Origin: Megamonas sp. UBA1796
GTDB taxonomy: Bacteria; Bacillota; Negativicutes; Selenomonadales; Selenomonadaceae
Reading direction: 5' to 3'
Length of the DNA: 64,000 nt
Assembly: GCA_002319795.1 (NCBI GenBank)
Contig: DCFU01000046.1
Span: 94,037-158,036, forward strand
The translations under genes and the position numbers were made by a program. Within the stretch, counting starts at the first letter, position 1. Every line of letters starts with the position of its first letter. This document shows, piece by piece, positions 17,444 through 27,126 of this stretch. A model generated the notes under the pieces. The model was not told the origin of the DNA and ran no database searches. It saw only the letters and a program-made list of their open reading frames with translations.

Positions 17444-18613
17444 TTACCTTCCCTGCTCATATACTGTGCGTCCGGCGACAATGGTCACCATAATACGTAC
17501 CGCATCATCAAAAATCGTCAAATCCGCCTGATGCCCTATAGAAATGACACCTATGCTATCATATACGCCAAGCTCCTGCGCCGGGACTCGGGTCACAAGT
17601 TCTACGATTCTCGGCAAGGAAACACCTGTATTGCTGGCAAAATTGTTTACAGCACGATCCATCGTAAGCACACTGCCCGCAATGGTTCCATCCGCAAGGG
17701 TTGCAACCTGCCCCTTCACAAAAACGCACTGTCCCCCAAGCTCGGATTCGCCATCTCCCATGAGGCACGCCCGCATCGAATCCGTGATGAGCACGATGTT
17801 TTCCCCATGCTTAGCGGCATATACAATACGCTGCGCCGCGGGATGCACATGTACATTGTCCGCAATGAGTTCACAGACCGCATCGCTGTCGAGCGCCGCC
17901 CCCACACCCCCTGGCTTCCTATGATGCAGTCCGGTCATCGCGTTAAAGAGATGTGTGATATGCCGCACCCCGTGCTGCGTAATAGCCTCCATTGCCCCCG
18001 CATAGTCTGCTGAGCTGTGCCCAATAGACACAAGTATACCATTGCTGCGGCATTCCTCCACAAAACGGTAATCTCCCCCCAGCTCCTCAGGTGCCAGCGT
18101 AATAAGTTTCACAATATCCTTATAAGGAGCAATTCTGGCAAAATCCGCTTTGGCAATATTTGTCGCAGCCTGCGCACCTTTATGTGCCACATTGATGAAC
18201 GGCCCTTCCATATGACACCCCAGTATGCCTGCTCCCGGCGTATCCTGCCGCATAGCGGTGCGCACATGCTCCAAAGCCCGATAAATACTGGGAAAATCAT
18301 AGGTCATTGTCGTCGGCAAAAACGAGGTAACGCCCGTTTTTGCCTGCAGCCGCTGCATCAAGGGTATCGCCCGGGCATCGTCGTCCATAGTATCCGCTCC
18401 GCCGCAGCCATGAATATGCATATTAATAAAACCCGGCGATACATAGCGTCCGCCTGCATTGATGATCTCCAGAACATCTTCACGTTCTGTGAGTTTTTCG
18501 TACGGTATAATCGCCTCAATCCTTGTATCGTAAAGAAGCGCCTTTCCCGCAAGGACCGTAAAATGGCCATCCTCTCCGACAGCCAATATACGCCCGTTTA
18601 TGATTGCCTTCAT
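17444..18613 (-). CDS. nagA: N-acetylglucosamine-6-phosphate deacetylase
   Basis: The 389-residue amidohydrolase has HIHG (His66, His68), the metal Glu136 in MEGPF, His199 and His221 (HLFNAM), and the catalytic Asp278 in ITDSM. It removes acetate from GlcNAc-6-phosphate to give GlcN-6-phosphate. GGGAGGA precedes the ATG. It is the last gene of the eight-gene minus-strand amino-sugar operon and feeds nagB at the other end of the same operon. Confidence 0.94.
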   Translation of the reverse strand: MKAIINGRILAVGEDGHFTVLAGKALLYDTRIEAIIPYEKLTEREDVLEIINAGGRYVSPGFINMHIHGCGGADTMDDDARAIPLMQRLQAKTGVTSFLPTTMTYDFPSIYRALEHVRTAMRQDTPGAGILGCHMEGPFINVAHKGAQAATNIAKADFARIAPYKDIVKLITLAPEELGGDYRFVEECRSNGILVSIGHSSADYAGAMEAITQHGVRHITHLFNAMTGLHHRKPGGVGAALDSDAVCELIADNVHVHPAAQRIVYAAKHGENIVLITDSMRACLMGDGESELGGQCVFVKGQVATLADGTIAGSVLTMDRAVNNFASNTGVSLPRIVELVTRVPAQELGVYDSIGVISIGHQADLTIFDDAVRIMVTIVAGRTVYEQGR

Positions 18614-18639
18614 ATGCTTTGTCCTCCCAATGTATCTTT

Positions 18640-19536
18640 TTACAGCAGCCCCTGCCGCTGTAAAAAATTATAAAGCGCACCAATCATGCCGGCGTCATTT
18701 TGCAGGCGCGCAAATTCGATACGTGTAGCCGCAAAAACATTTGACACGGTTACACTCTGAAACGCCTTCAGAATGCGTGGTTTCAGATAAACTTCCTGCG
18801 CCATGATGCCACCTCCCAGAATAACCAGTTCCGGATTCAGCACATAACAAATATTAGAAATTCCTACCGCCAGGCATTGTACCATACGATCAATCGCCGC
18901 GACTGCGATCGGATCTTTTTCTCTGGCCCACGCAAAAACCTGTCGGCCGTCGACAGCATCCTCCCGCAGCCCTTTTTGCGCAGCAACCTCCTGTACCAAA
19001 TGCTTCGTTGAGGCCATTTCTTCCAGGGAGCTCGTTTTATCTATATGCATATAGCCAATCTCACCCGCACTGTAAGATGCCCCATGCAGAAGACGCTTAT
19101 GCAGAATCACACAGCCGCCGATACCTGTGCCGACCGTAAGACAAAAAACGTCTTGTGCCCCCTGCGCAGCCCCAAGCCACAGCTCTCCGAGTCCTGCAGA
19201 GTTCACGTCATTTTCTACAGTGCAGGGTAAGCCGCTGTCTGCTGCCAACAATTCCCCAAGCTTCGTACCCGTATAGCCGGGTATGTTTTCGGAAGCATAA
19301 AGAATTCGTCCCGTCTCCGGGTCTACCACACCGGCCGTTGATACCGCTATGCCACTTATCCCATCTGTTTCCTGATATTTTCTTACAATGTATTTCGCTT
19401 TCTCAATAACGGAGGCAGCTCCTTTGGTCGCTGCCTCCGTCGGCATGGACGCCTTGGTAAAAAAATTTCCCTGCGCATCCGCAAGACCATATTTCAGCGA
19501 AGTCCCGCCAATATCCATACATACGTACTTCTGCAT
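18640..19536 (-). CDS. ROK-family sugar kinase, probably N-acetylmannosamine kinase
   Basis: The 298-residue protein has the ROK phosphate-binding segment DIGGTSLKYG at the N-terminus, ENDVNSAGLGE in the middle and a GTGIGG loop. The usual zinc-binding His of GEIGH is Tyr here (GEIGYMHI), and the following Cys-rich zinc motif is absent, a feature of a minority of ROK kinases. Operon position with nanE and nagA suggests it phosphorylates N-acetylmannosamine, or N-acetylglucosamine, at O6. AGGAGGAG lies before the ATG. The specific sugar is inferred. Confidence 0.8.
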   Translation of the reverse strand: MQKYVCMDIGGTSLKYGLADAQGNFFTKASMPTEAATKGAASVIEKAKYIVRKYQETDGISGIAVSTAGVVDPETGRILYASENIPGYTGTKLGELLAADSGLPCTVENDVNSAGLGELWLGAAQGAQDVFCLTVGTGIGGCVILHKRLLHGASYSAGEIGYMHIDKTSSLEEMASTKHLVQEVAAQKGLREDAVDGRQVFAWAREKDPIAVAAIDRMVQCLAVGISNICYVLNPELVILGGGIMAQEVYLKPRILKAFQSVTVSNVFAATRIEFARLQNDAGMIGALYNFLQRQGLL

Positions 19537-19563
19537 ATCTGCCCTTCTCCTCCTGCCCCGTTT

Positions 19564-20928
19564 TCACCGGCTCACATAGCTGCGCTCTCCGGGCGGTATA
19601 TCGTTCCATTCCAGAGTATTTACAGCAATACCACGCTTTGCTGCCCAAGCAGCAGCAATCCCTGCTGCCTCACCAATACTCATACAGGTAGGCTGTATGC
19701 GCATAGAGGCCTCCAGAATAAAGCTCACTGAGATGCAGCGCCCAACTACCAGCAGATTCGACACCTCACGCGTCACAAGCGAACGATACGGGACTTCATA
19801 GTATTCTCCCGCAGCGAGGTATTCGCCTACCTTCTCTCCATGCGCATCAATATACCAGGCTGTGCGCACCACGGCATCCGCAAAATGGCGCCGTGCATAG
19901 TAGTCCTCCTCTGTCATGCGGTATTTTCCGACGATGCGCCAGGACTCGCGCGCTCCCAGCATCGCTGCCTCACGACTTACATAGGCATGCGCAAACCCAG
20001 GCAGATGGCGGATAAGGTAGCGGCTCACACGCCGGATCATTGCTCGTCCATACCGCACACCCTCACTATACGATACAGCCTCAGAAGCCCTGAAACGCAC
20101 AGGAAGCTCCGGGCAGTTCATCGACATACAGCCCGGCTTGCCTGGAATCGTAAACGCCTGAAAATACTCCGCGTCCTCCTCCGTAAGCTCGCCGCTCTCA
20201 ATGCCCCGGACAAAAAACGGCTCCAGCTTATATTTGATATCACGGTGGCGGGCAAGCGCAATTTCAAAATACGGAGGCTTTGTCTTGCACCAGTCATCAT
20301 GGAGGCTCTGCATATAGTCACAGAGCTTAGCCAAATCAATGCCTCCCATTTCAAAACGGAAGCTCATCGGCTGGTTATTTCCTGTCTTCTCATATCCTGC
20401 CTCAGCGGGTATACCCGCAAGCCGCGAAAGCAGCGCGTCTCCGGTCGCATCAATAAAGGTATGTGCGCGAACAGCCGCCAAGCCCTCTATCGTCTGCACG
20501 ATGACTGCCTGTATCGTATCCTGCTGCCGCACGATGTCAACGAGCACACTATGATACAGTACATGGACTCCGGCCTCGGCCAAAATTTCATCATAAACAA
20601 ATGCCAGTGTCTCCGGATTCGTCCAGCCAAAATCTGTTACCCCGTCTGACATCTCGATTTCTTCAGCACGCATGCGCGCTTTGACTTCACGTACAAACGG
20701 CGTATCACTGTCCGGCGCAAAGGTAGGCATGAACGGTTCTACAAGCCCCAGTGTCTGCATACCGCCAAGCGCTATGCCCCGCTCTATGACAAGTGTCTCC
20801 AGCCCATTCCTCGCTGCGGAAGCCGCCGCGGCGGCACCGGACGTGCCTCCGCCCACGATACAGCATTCCACACATGCCAGCACTGGCAGTTCCCGGCCAG
20901 CATACTGGAGCATTTCTTTTTTCTCCAT
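19564..20928 (-). CDS. FAD-dependent oxidoreductase
   Basis: The 454-residue protein starts with a dinucleotide-binding fold (CCIVGGGTSGAAAAASAARNG, read in two parts) followed by IERGIALGGMQT, and ends with LLVVGRCISVS and the GEAAGIAAAWA segment typical of the FAD_oxidored group. The ATG at 20928 was chosen because GAGGTGAAGGAT precedes it. The substrate is unknown. It sits between the hydantoinase-type gene and the ROK kinase in the amino-sugar operon, so it probably oxidises or reduces a sugar derivative before entry into the NanE/NagA/NagB route. Confidence 0.8.
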   Translation of the reverse strand: MEKKEMLQYAGRELPVLACVECCIVGGGTSGAAAAASAARNGLETLVIERGIALGGMQTLGLVEPFMPTFAPDSDTPFVREVKARMRAEEIEMSDGVTDFGWTNPETLAFVYDEILAEAGVHVLYHSVLVDIVRQQDTIQAVIVQTIEGLAAVRAHTFIDATGDALLSRLAGIPAEAGYEKTGNNQPMSFRFEMGGIDLAKLCDYMQSLHDDWCKTKPPYFEIALARHRDIKYKLEPFFVRGIESGELTEEDAEYFQAFTIPGKPGCMSMNCPELPVRFRASEAVSYSEGVRYGRAMIRRVSRYLIRHLPGFAHAYVSREAAMLGARESWRIVGKYRMTEEDYYARRHFADAVVRTAWYIDAHGEKVGEYLAAGEYYEVPYRSLVTREVSNLLVVGRCISVSFILEASMRIQPTCMSIGEAAGIAAAWAAKRGIAVNTLEWNDIPPGERSYVSR

Positions 20929-20963
20929 ATCCTTCACCTCAAAACGGCCTATAGCCGCCACTT

Positions 20964-23102
20964 TTATTTTACCGCAACAACGATGATAGTTTCCTCATCC
21001 TTTGCACCATCAAGCTCCATCTCCAGTACCGAATCAATTTGCTCACGGCTCACAAGACCAGACATATCTACCTGCTTTTCGCCATAATAGGCATAAAGCT
21101 GCGGCAGCTGCCCGCCGACCGTGCCATATTCCGTATGTGTATCAATGAGCTCGGTAAGCTCCGCCGCAAGTTCTTTTTTCGTTACCAATATAACCCCGGC
21201 AGCTTCTTTCTGCAAACGTACAACGCCATCCCGGTCAAGCACACGCATAGAATGGTGCTTTTTTTTGAAAAACCAAAAACCTTTTTCCTCGCGCACACCT
21301 TCGAATACATGCCATTTGCCTGCCGTGGCGATTTCCTGCACCTTAGCAACCGGCAGCTCCATAGATGCTGCCGCCGCAGTCAGAAGTGCCTCCGCGCTGA
21401 GTTCTTTATCCCCAAGACTGCGCGTCCGAAGCTCTGTGGCTCCCATAGCGACAGCACGCAGGATATTCGCCTGCTTGTCGATTTCAATCGATACCTCTAC
21501 CGTTTCCTCACTCGCACCGGATTTCATGACCTGCTCCACAGCCTCGCGGCGTATAGAACGTATATCCTCCTGGGTGGGGCTTACAACCGTACGTTCGACA
21601 ACCTCACGCACCATAGCAAGCGCTACACCGATGGTCGAAATAATCGGTGCATTCTTTACGATTTTCCACTTGCAGCCCATAGCCTCTCCGAGGTATGGTG
21701 CCAGCACACCGCCGCTGCCTCCGCCGCCGGCGAGACATAGCGTGCCTGCTGACAACTCATAATCGTGCATAAGCGCCTCAACAATTTCCCTCACCTTGGA
21801 TACCGCCAAATCCATCGCCTGCTTTGCCGCCTGTTCCGCCGTTATTCCTATAGTATCGCCCAGCGCCTGCCAGGCTATGCGCGCAGCCTCACGATTGCCC
21901 GCGGCATAGTCACCGTCCGGGACCTTACCCAGAAGATTCGCTGCACCCGCAAGCGTAAGCGCGACCCGGCGACCATCAGAACCCACGGCAGCGGCAAACG
22001 CCATTTCATCCTCAGCACAAGGCGCCAGCAGCGCAAGCTTTGCCTCGGCAAGCGGCTCAGAAAACACCTCATAGCTGAGCCCCGCAATATGTGCACTGCG
22101 CGGCCCGACATCACGTATAAGACCATCCGTGACACGTATCATGCTGCCGCCTGCAACCCCCAGCGTACGTACATCAAGGGAATTCAAATAAGTTTTATGC
22201 CCCCCGACCTGCGCATACCGCACCATAACACGGCCATTTCGCACGGCAGAAATATCGGTTGAGGTACCGCCTGCTTCAAGGAAAATGCCGTCTGAAAGCT
22301 TCTCATACATGAGTGCACCCGCTACTCCGGCAGCCAGACCGGAAAGCATCGTAAGAATCGGGCGGCGGCGCACCTCATCCACCGTCATGACCCCGCCGTC
22401 GCAGCGCATGATCATAAGCTGCGCCCCTATGCCGGACCGTTTCACACAGGCCTCCGTCATATCCGCAGTTTCCATCATTTTGGGAATCAGGCTCCCGTTG
22501 ATGACCGCCGTACGCGTACGCACCCGCAAACCATATAGTTGGGATACCTCATGCCCGCCCGTCGCGTAGAGATTGCTGGCACGCGCCAGCCTTACAACAA
22601 ATTCTTCATTGGCAGGATCATCCACCCCGAAAGACTCCGAAGCGACGATAACCGAAGCGTCCTGCTGTGCCAGTTCAGCAATTCCGGTACGAATTTCCTT
22701 TTCCGAAGCTGCAGCATTCTCCGTTTCTACATAAGCATGTACCGTCTTTAGTTCTTTACCCTGCGCGAGCGGTATATTTCCCACATCACTGTCACTTTTT
22801 ACCCGCGCCGACTCAAGCCCGCTGCCCATCGCGAGTACGCCGACCTTAGCCACATCACCCTCAAGCAAAGCATTCGTAGCCTGCGTTGTCCCATGCGCGA
22901 TAAAAACGACTTCCTCCGGCGCAATATGGTTTTTGGCAAGGATATCCTGCAGAATGTGGATGATTCCCTCAGCTACGCCCTCCTTGGCGGCATGCGTCGT
23001 AGGGATTTTCTCCTGCGCAATGATTTCATATGTGGTATCATCAATCGCCACGGCATCTGTAAAAGTCCCGCCGACATCAATACCTATCCTGACTTTTCTC
23101 AT
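20964..23102 (-). CDS. Hydantoinase/oxoprolinase family protein (HyuA type)
   Basis: The 712-residue protein has the ATP-binding N-terminus IGIDVGGTFTD, AHGTTQATNALLEG near residue 70, and the central EAGGTSTDIS and GVAGGSMI motifs of the HyuA branch of ASKHA ATPases. The family opens cyclic amides or carboxylates ketones using ATP. Many members need a HyuB partner, which is absent here. AAGGAGGAG precedes the ATG. It lies 13 nt upstream of the FAD oxidoreductase side and directly after the permease. Finding it inside a GlcNAc/ManNAc operon is unusual and suggests a cyclic amide (lactam-like) sugar derivative as substrate. Confidence 0.85.
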   Translation of the reverse strand: MRKVRIGIDVGGTFTDAVAIDDTTYEIIAQEKIPTTHAAKEGVAEGIIHILQDILAKNHIAPEEVVFIAHGTTQATNALLEGDVAKVGVLAMGSGLESARVKSDSDVGNIPLAQGKELKTVHAYVETENAAASEKEIRTGIAELAQQDASVIVASESFGVDDPANEEFVVRLARASNLYATGGHEVSQLYGLRVRTRTAVINGSLIPKMMETADMTEACVKRSGIGAQLMIMRCDGGVMTVDEVRRRPILTMLSGLAAGVAGALMYEKLSDGIFLEAGGTSTDISAVRNGRVMVRYAQVGGHKTYLNSLDVRTLGVAGGSMIRVTDGLIRDVGPRSAHIAGLSYEVFSEPLAEAKLALLAPCAEDEMAFAAAVGSDGRRVALTLAGAANLLGKVPDGDYAAGNREAARIAWQALGDTIGITAEQAAKQAMDLAVSKVREIVEALMHDYELSAGTLCLAGGGGSGGVLAPYLGEAMGCKWKIVKNAPIISTIGVALAMVREVVERTVVSPTQEDIRSIRREAVEQVMKSGASEETVEVSIEIDKQANILRAVAMGATELRTRSLGDKELSAEALLTAAAASMELPVAKVQEIATAGKWHVFEGVREEKGFWFFKKKHHSMRVLDRDGVVRLQKEAAGVILVTKKELAAELTELIDTHTEYGTVGGQLPQLYAYYGEKQVDMSGLVSREQIDSVLEMELDGAKDEETIIVVAVK

Positions 23103-23115
23103 GAATTGCTCCTCC

Positions 23116-24513
23116 TTACCATCTCACAAATGTCACATAAAGCAGCATGATGATACACATGGCCCAGGTATATGGCAAAGTCTTTTTCAGAATTGCCGCG
23201 GTGTCCACGTTGGCAAAACCGCCGATCCATGTATTATGTGAATTCGTTGGATCCGAGGCCGCCTGGATATATTGCACCCCCAGGAATGTACCCGCTACAA
23301 CCTCCGGTGGAAGTATCTGCAGCGAAACAATCAAAGCCGCAATCCCGGCACCCATACCAAACATATTGAGGGGTCCGCGATACAGTGCGGTTGGAGCCAG
23401 AATAGCAAAGAAAAGCAATAAACCTATATGACTTGACGGAATAATCGCAGCCAGTATCGGATTCAAAACGGCAGAAACTGCCGGATTCATAACAACGGCT
23501 ACAAGCATGCCAATCCCCATGAACAGGAACAGCACTCCTGCGATATCTTTGATGCCGTCTACGATAGAGCCGGCAAAAATATTGACAAATTGTTTTGGTC
23601 TTGTAAGCAGTATGGCATAGCCTGAGGCAATAAGGAAGCCGAATACAGATGCTGCTACCGGATCTACCATGCCGTTCTCAGCCTTGCCGAAGCCCACAAA
23701 GGCTTTGAATATATATACGGTAGCCAAGGGGATAATCGGTGCCAGAAGTGCCAGCGCCGGTACGTGGCTCCTCTTTTTCAGCAAAACTGAATTCTGTGTT
23801 GGTTTTCTTTTTATGCTCTTGAATATCACCGTAAATAAAACTCCTGGCAAAGCTGCCAGGGCACGGATAAATTTACCGAAAACCTTCAAAGCAGAAGCAC
23901 TGCCCTGTTCACTGCCCTGTTTGACATTCAGTATGATAAACACCAACGTAATCAAGACAGAAATTCCTACGGCCGGTACATAATAGCTCGCCGTAACTTC
24001 ACCGCCGAAAATGCCGATATACGTACCGTAATTTGCCGCATTGGCCAGAAGCCCTGTCTGCAAACCGAATAGCAGCAGCACACAGGCAACGAGCGGGGAA
24101 ATCCCTGCGGACATCATGATAGGAATTGTGATAGAGCCAACCATAATAACTGCCCCGAGCCCGCTCATCCCAAGAAACACAAAAGCCGTAGCTGCCGTAA
24201 GCACGATAGCGATTGGCACCGGCTGGTCGCCTGCAAGTTCCGCAGCCTTCTTGATAATCGTATCTGATATACCCGTCTTCATAATGACGCGGGCAAACAT
24301 AGCGCCAAAAATGACAACAGCCATAGCACTCGCAAGCTTCATCGCACCATCAAGCAAAATCCCGTTCAGATATACCACGAGCGGCAGCTGCACAACAAAG
24401 GCAATCCATGCTGCCATGAGCGGCAGCGCAAGAATCGTCGGCAATATACGCGCAATCATAAGTCCGGCAAAAACAAAGAAGCCGCCTAAAATCAATATAC
24501 CTGCTATGCTCAT
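23116..24513 (-). CDS. GntP-like permease
   Basis: The 465-residue protein has about twelve membrane segments and the general features of the gluconate/citrate-like carriers of the ion-transporter group (GAMFARVIMKTG, FLGMSGLGAVIMVGS, and a conserved PTNSHNTW near the C-terminus). I chose the ATG at 24513, which follows TAGGAGGG and overlaps the nanE stop by one base (TAATG). Such permeases usually carry acidic sugars or organic acids, which suggests that the operon's substrate is a carboxylate rather than free GlcNAc. Confidence 0.78.
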   Translation of the reverse strand: MSIAGILILGGFFVFAGLMIARILPTILALPLMAAWIAFVVQLPLVVYLNGILLDGAMKLASAMAVVIFGAMFARVIMKTGISDTIIKKAAELAGDQPVPIAIVLTAATAFVFLGMSGLGAVIMVGSITIPIMMSAGISPLVACVLLLFGLQTGLLANAANYGTYIGIFGGEVTASYYVPAVGISVLITLVFIILNVKQGSEQGSASALKVFGKFIRALAALPGVLFTVIFKSIKRKPTQNSVLLKKRSHVPALALLAPIIPLATVYIFKAFVGFGKAENGMVDPVAASVFGFLIASGYAILLTRPKQFVNIFAGSIVDGIKDIAGVLFLFMGIGMLVAVVMNPAVSAVLNPILAAIIPSSHIGLLLFFAILAPTALYRGPLNMFGMGAGIAALIVSLQILPPEVVAGTFLGVQYIQAASDPTNSHNTWIGGFANVDTAAILKKTLPYTWAMCIIMLLYVTFVRW

Positions 24514-25193
24514 TATGATTTCCCTCCTAAAGCACTGGCAAATTTGGCAGTAATAAGCTGCGGCCGCGTAATAGCAGAGCCAACAATCGGCGCATAAGCA
24601 CCTGCTTCCATGACACATCTGACATCCTCCGGTGTATGAATGCGTCCCTCAGCAAAAACCGGTACAGGTGCATCCGATGAAAGCCGCTGCACCAGCACCA
24701 CATCTGGTCCCGCAAGCTGCGAAGAATAGGGTGTATAGCCCGACATCGTAGTGGAAACAGCATCTGCACCCAGCCTTGCCGCTTCCATTCCCTCTTCATA
24801 GGTAGAAATATCTGCCAGCACAAGCACTCCGGCGTTATGCACCCTATCTACAAGTTCCTTCACCCCGATACCGCCCGGCCTTTTCCGTGCCGTCATATCG
24901 ACAGCAATCATCTCGCATCCTGTGGTTAAAAGCTCCTGCACTTCACGCAGCGTTGCCGTAATATAGATATCCGAATCCTCATAATTCCGCTTGATAAGGC
25001 CTATGACCGGCAGCCCTGTAACTTTTTTGATTTCTTTGATGTCATCCACGCTCTGCGCCCGGATGACTGACGCTCCGCCTTCCTTTGCTGCTTTGGCCAT
25101 CCGGCCCATAATAAATGCACTATGCAGCGGCTCATCCGGCAATGCCTGACATGAGACAACCAGCTTACCCTTTACTCCAGCCAAAAAATCCAT
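24513..25193 (-). CDS. nanE: N-acetylmannosamine-6-phosphate 2-epimerase
   Basis: The 226-residue TIM-barrel protein matches NanE: VVSCQALPDEPLH at the N-terminus, GLIKRNY, the catalytic Lys region in MTARKRP, and FAEGRIHTPED near the C-terminus. It converts ManNAc-6-P to GlcNAc-6-P. GGGAGGAAAG precedes the ATG at 25193; the longer frame lacks such a site. It is translationally coupled to the permease. Sialate lyase (NanA) is not present nearby, so ManNAc or a derivative may come from another source. Confidence 0.92.
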   Translation of the reverse strand: MDFLAGVKGKLVVSCQALPDEPLHSAFIMGRMAKAAKEGGASVIRAQSVDDIKEIKKVTGLPVIGLIKRNYEDSDIYITATLREVQELLTTGCEMIAVDMTARKRPGGIGVKELVDRVHNAGVLVLADISTYEEGMEAARLGADAVSTTMSGYTPYSSQLAGPDVVLVQRLSSDAPVPVFAEGRIHTPEDVRCVMEAGAYAPIVGSAITRPQLITAKFASALGGKS

Positions 25194-25237
25194 AACTTTC
25201 CTCCCCCTCTGTTTCTGTTGCTTTATAACTATATGTT

Positions 25238-25987
25238 TCAACATGGTGCTTTTACAGCCTGCGGTAAAAGCGCAGCAGCATCATGATCTACGATAACCGT
25301 AACATCGCGATGCAGCTGCAGTATAGAAGCCGGCGCTGCCGGACTCACACCGCCGCAGACAGCCTTGCAGATTGCCTCTGCCTTATTTTTGCCGTTCGCG
25401 AGCAGTACCACCTTCTTCGCAAGCATGATATTTTTTATTCCCATGCTGATAGCATAGCGGGGCACCTCCTGCTCATCTGTAAAGAATCGTGCATTGGCCT
25501 GTATTGTTTCCTCATCAAGCCGTACCCGATGCGTCGTCGCCTCAAATTTTATATCCGGTTCATTGAAGCCGATATGCGCATTCTGTCCGATGCCCAGCAC
25601 CTGGAGATCAATACCGCCGCGGCTTTCGATCAGTGCATCGTAGCGCGTTCCCTCTGCCACCATATCCGCAGCCATTCCGTCCGGGATGTAAACATTTTCT
25701 GATTTTATATTGATCCGGTCAAAAAAATTCTTGTGCATAAAATAATGATAGCTTTGCGGATTCTCCGGTTCAAGTCCGATATACTCATCCAGATTGAAGC
25801 TTATAATCTCCGAAAAATCAAGGCCGATGGTTTCATGCACCGCAATGAGCTTCTTATATAGTCCCAGTGGTGTACTGCCTGTAGCCATCCCCAGTACACT
25901 GTCCGGCTTCAGATATATCTGGCCGGCAAAAATTTTTGCAGCAGCTACGCTCATCTCTTCGTAAGAATTCGTTATAATTAGACGCAT
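25238..25987 (-). CDS. nagB: Glucosamine-6-phosphate deaminase
   Basis: The 249-residue protein has GMATGSTPLGLY, the active-site Asp67 in NLDEYIG, and GIGQNAHIGFNEP with His138. It converts GlcN-6-P to fructose-6-P and ammonia. GGAGGG precedes the ATG. It follows rpiR by 15 nt and is the first enzyme gene of the operon. Confidence 0.94.
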   Translation of the reverse strand: MRLIITNSYEEMSVAAAKIFAGQIYLKPDSVLGMATGSTPLGLYKKLIAVHETIGLDFSEIISFNLDEYIGLEPENPQSYHYFMHKNFFDRINIKSENVYIPDGMAADMVAEGTRYDALIESRGGIDLQVLGIGQNAHIGFNEPDIKFEATTHRVRLDEETIQANARFFTDEQEVPRYAISMGIKNIMLAKKVVLLANGKNKAEAICKAVCGGVSPAAPASILQLHRDVTVIVDHDAAALLPQAVKAPC

Positions 25988-26002
25988 TCCTTCATCCCTC
26001 CA

Positions 26003-26848
26003 TTATTGGCGGAGAAACTCCATGGCCACGGCTGTCTTTTGCTTGTTTTCTGCCGCACTTTCGGACATCTCCTTAACAATTTGTGTATAGATAAGATCCA
26101 TGATAAAAAACTGCGCAAGCTTTGTCGTAATAGAACCAGTCTCCAGCATGGATTCCTTGGCTTCATAAGTAATATGGATATTCGCAATCCTGCCGATACC
26201 GCTGCTCTTATTCGATGTAATAGCGATAGCTCTCGCACCATTTTCCTGCGCAAGCTTTACAGTCTTCAGCACTTCCGGCGACTTGCCGGAATGCGATACC
26301 GCCACGATCACATCTCCCGGTCCGGCAAGCGATGCCATAATCAGCATCGTATGACTGTTGTCCAGCCCCAGGCTCTCAAATCCAATGCGATAAAATTTAT
26401 AAGCCGTATCCTGCGCCACAAAGCCTGAGTTTCCCAAACCAATGAACCGCAGCCGCTTAGCCGAACGCATGAGTGCTGCACAAGATTCCACACTGCCTTC
26501 CATAAGAGACGCCAGCGTTTTTTCCAACGTACCGATATTCGCATCCAGCAGCTTACGCCCCGTAACAAGTGCCGATTCACCGCAGCTGATGCTGCTGTTG
26601 ATAATATACCGGTTTGTTCCCTCCGTAAGCTCCTCTGCCAGAGCAAGCTTAAACGCCTGAAGACTGGCAAAACCCATTTTTTTGACAAATCGGGTAATCG
26701 TGGCTTCACCTACACCTGAAGTTATCGCCAGCTTCGCAATGGCTGTATGCGGCACATCGGGTGCATTCTTCTTTATATAGGCCATAAGAAGTTTGTCTGA
26801 TTTGGACGGACGAAACTCCGGATGATCCAATTGCTCCAATATGCTCAT
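26003..26848 (-). CDS. RpiR/MurR-family regulator with SIS domain
   Basis: The 281-residue protein has an N-terminal helix-turn-helix (about 1-77, with GVGEATITRFVKKMGF) and a C-terminal SIS sugar-phosphate-binding domain (about 120-260, with FIGLGNSGFVA and VAVSHSGKSPEV). It is first in the amino-sugar operon, so it very likely senses an amino-sugar phosphate and controls its own operon. A palindrome at 26909-26923, TGCAATAAAATTTCA, is a plausible binding site. Confidence 0.9.
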   Translation of the reverse strand: MSILEQLDHPEFRPSKSDKLLMAYIKKNAPDVPHTAIAKLAITSGVGEATITRFVKKMGFASLQAFKLALAEELTEGTNRYIINSSISCGESALVTGRKLLDANIGTLEKTLASLMEGSVESCAALMRSAKRLRFIGLGNSGFVAQDTAYKFYRIGFESLGLDNSHTMLIMASLAGPGDVIVAVSHSGKSPEVLKTVKLAQENGARAIAITSNKSSGIGRIANIHITYEAKESMLETGSITTKLAQFFIMDLIYTQIVKEMSESAAENKQKTAVAMEFLRQ

Positions 26849-26908
26849 TTTTTATCCTTCCTCATCTTCATATTGCACATTTCAAATATAACATATCATC
26901 TGTTTATA

Positions 26909-26923
26909 TGCAATAAAATTTCA
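26909..26923. promoter_or_regulatory. Putative RpiR operator
   Basis: TGCAATAAAATTTCA is a 15-base near-palindrome 61 nt upstream of rpiR. It resembles TGAAA-N5-TTTCA sites of RpiR/MurR proteins. This is a guess from sequence form and position. Confidence 0.4.
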
Positions 26924-27089
26924 TTTTTTCTTATTATTTTGTTTTAATTGTATAAATTAAGATATAATATTTCTTTTAATATATTATACAAACCCTTAGA
27001 AATACTAATTTTTTAAGAACAGGAACGATTTTCATACAACAACTTTATATTTAGGAAATATAATTCATTATTTTCTCCTATGCCTGTGT

Positions 27090-27095
27090 TATAAT
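27090..27095 (+). promoter_or_regulatory. -10 box of deoC
   Basis: TATAAT lies 31 nt before the deoC ATG, followed by AAGGAGGG. No good -35 box is visible 17 nt upstream. Confidence 0.5.
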
Positions 27096-27126
27096 GTAGA
27101 TACTATGAAGAAGGAGGGACTTTTCC

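Noticed and set aside
17444..26848. Considered as a sialic acid operon
   Set aside because: No sialate lyase (nanA) or sialidase and the permease is not of a known sialate type; only nanE and the kinase overlap with that pathway.
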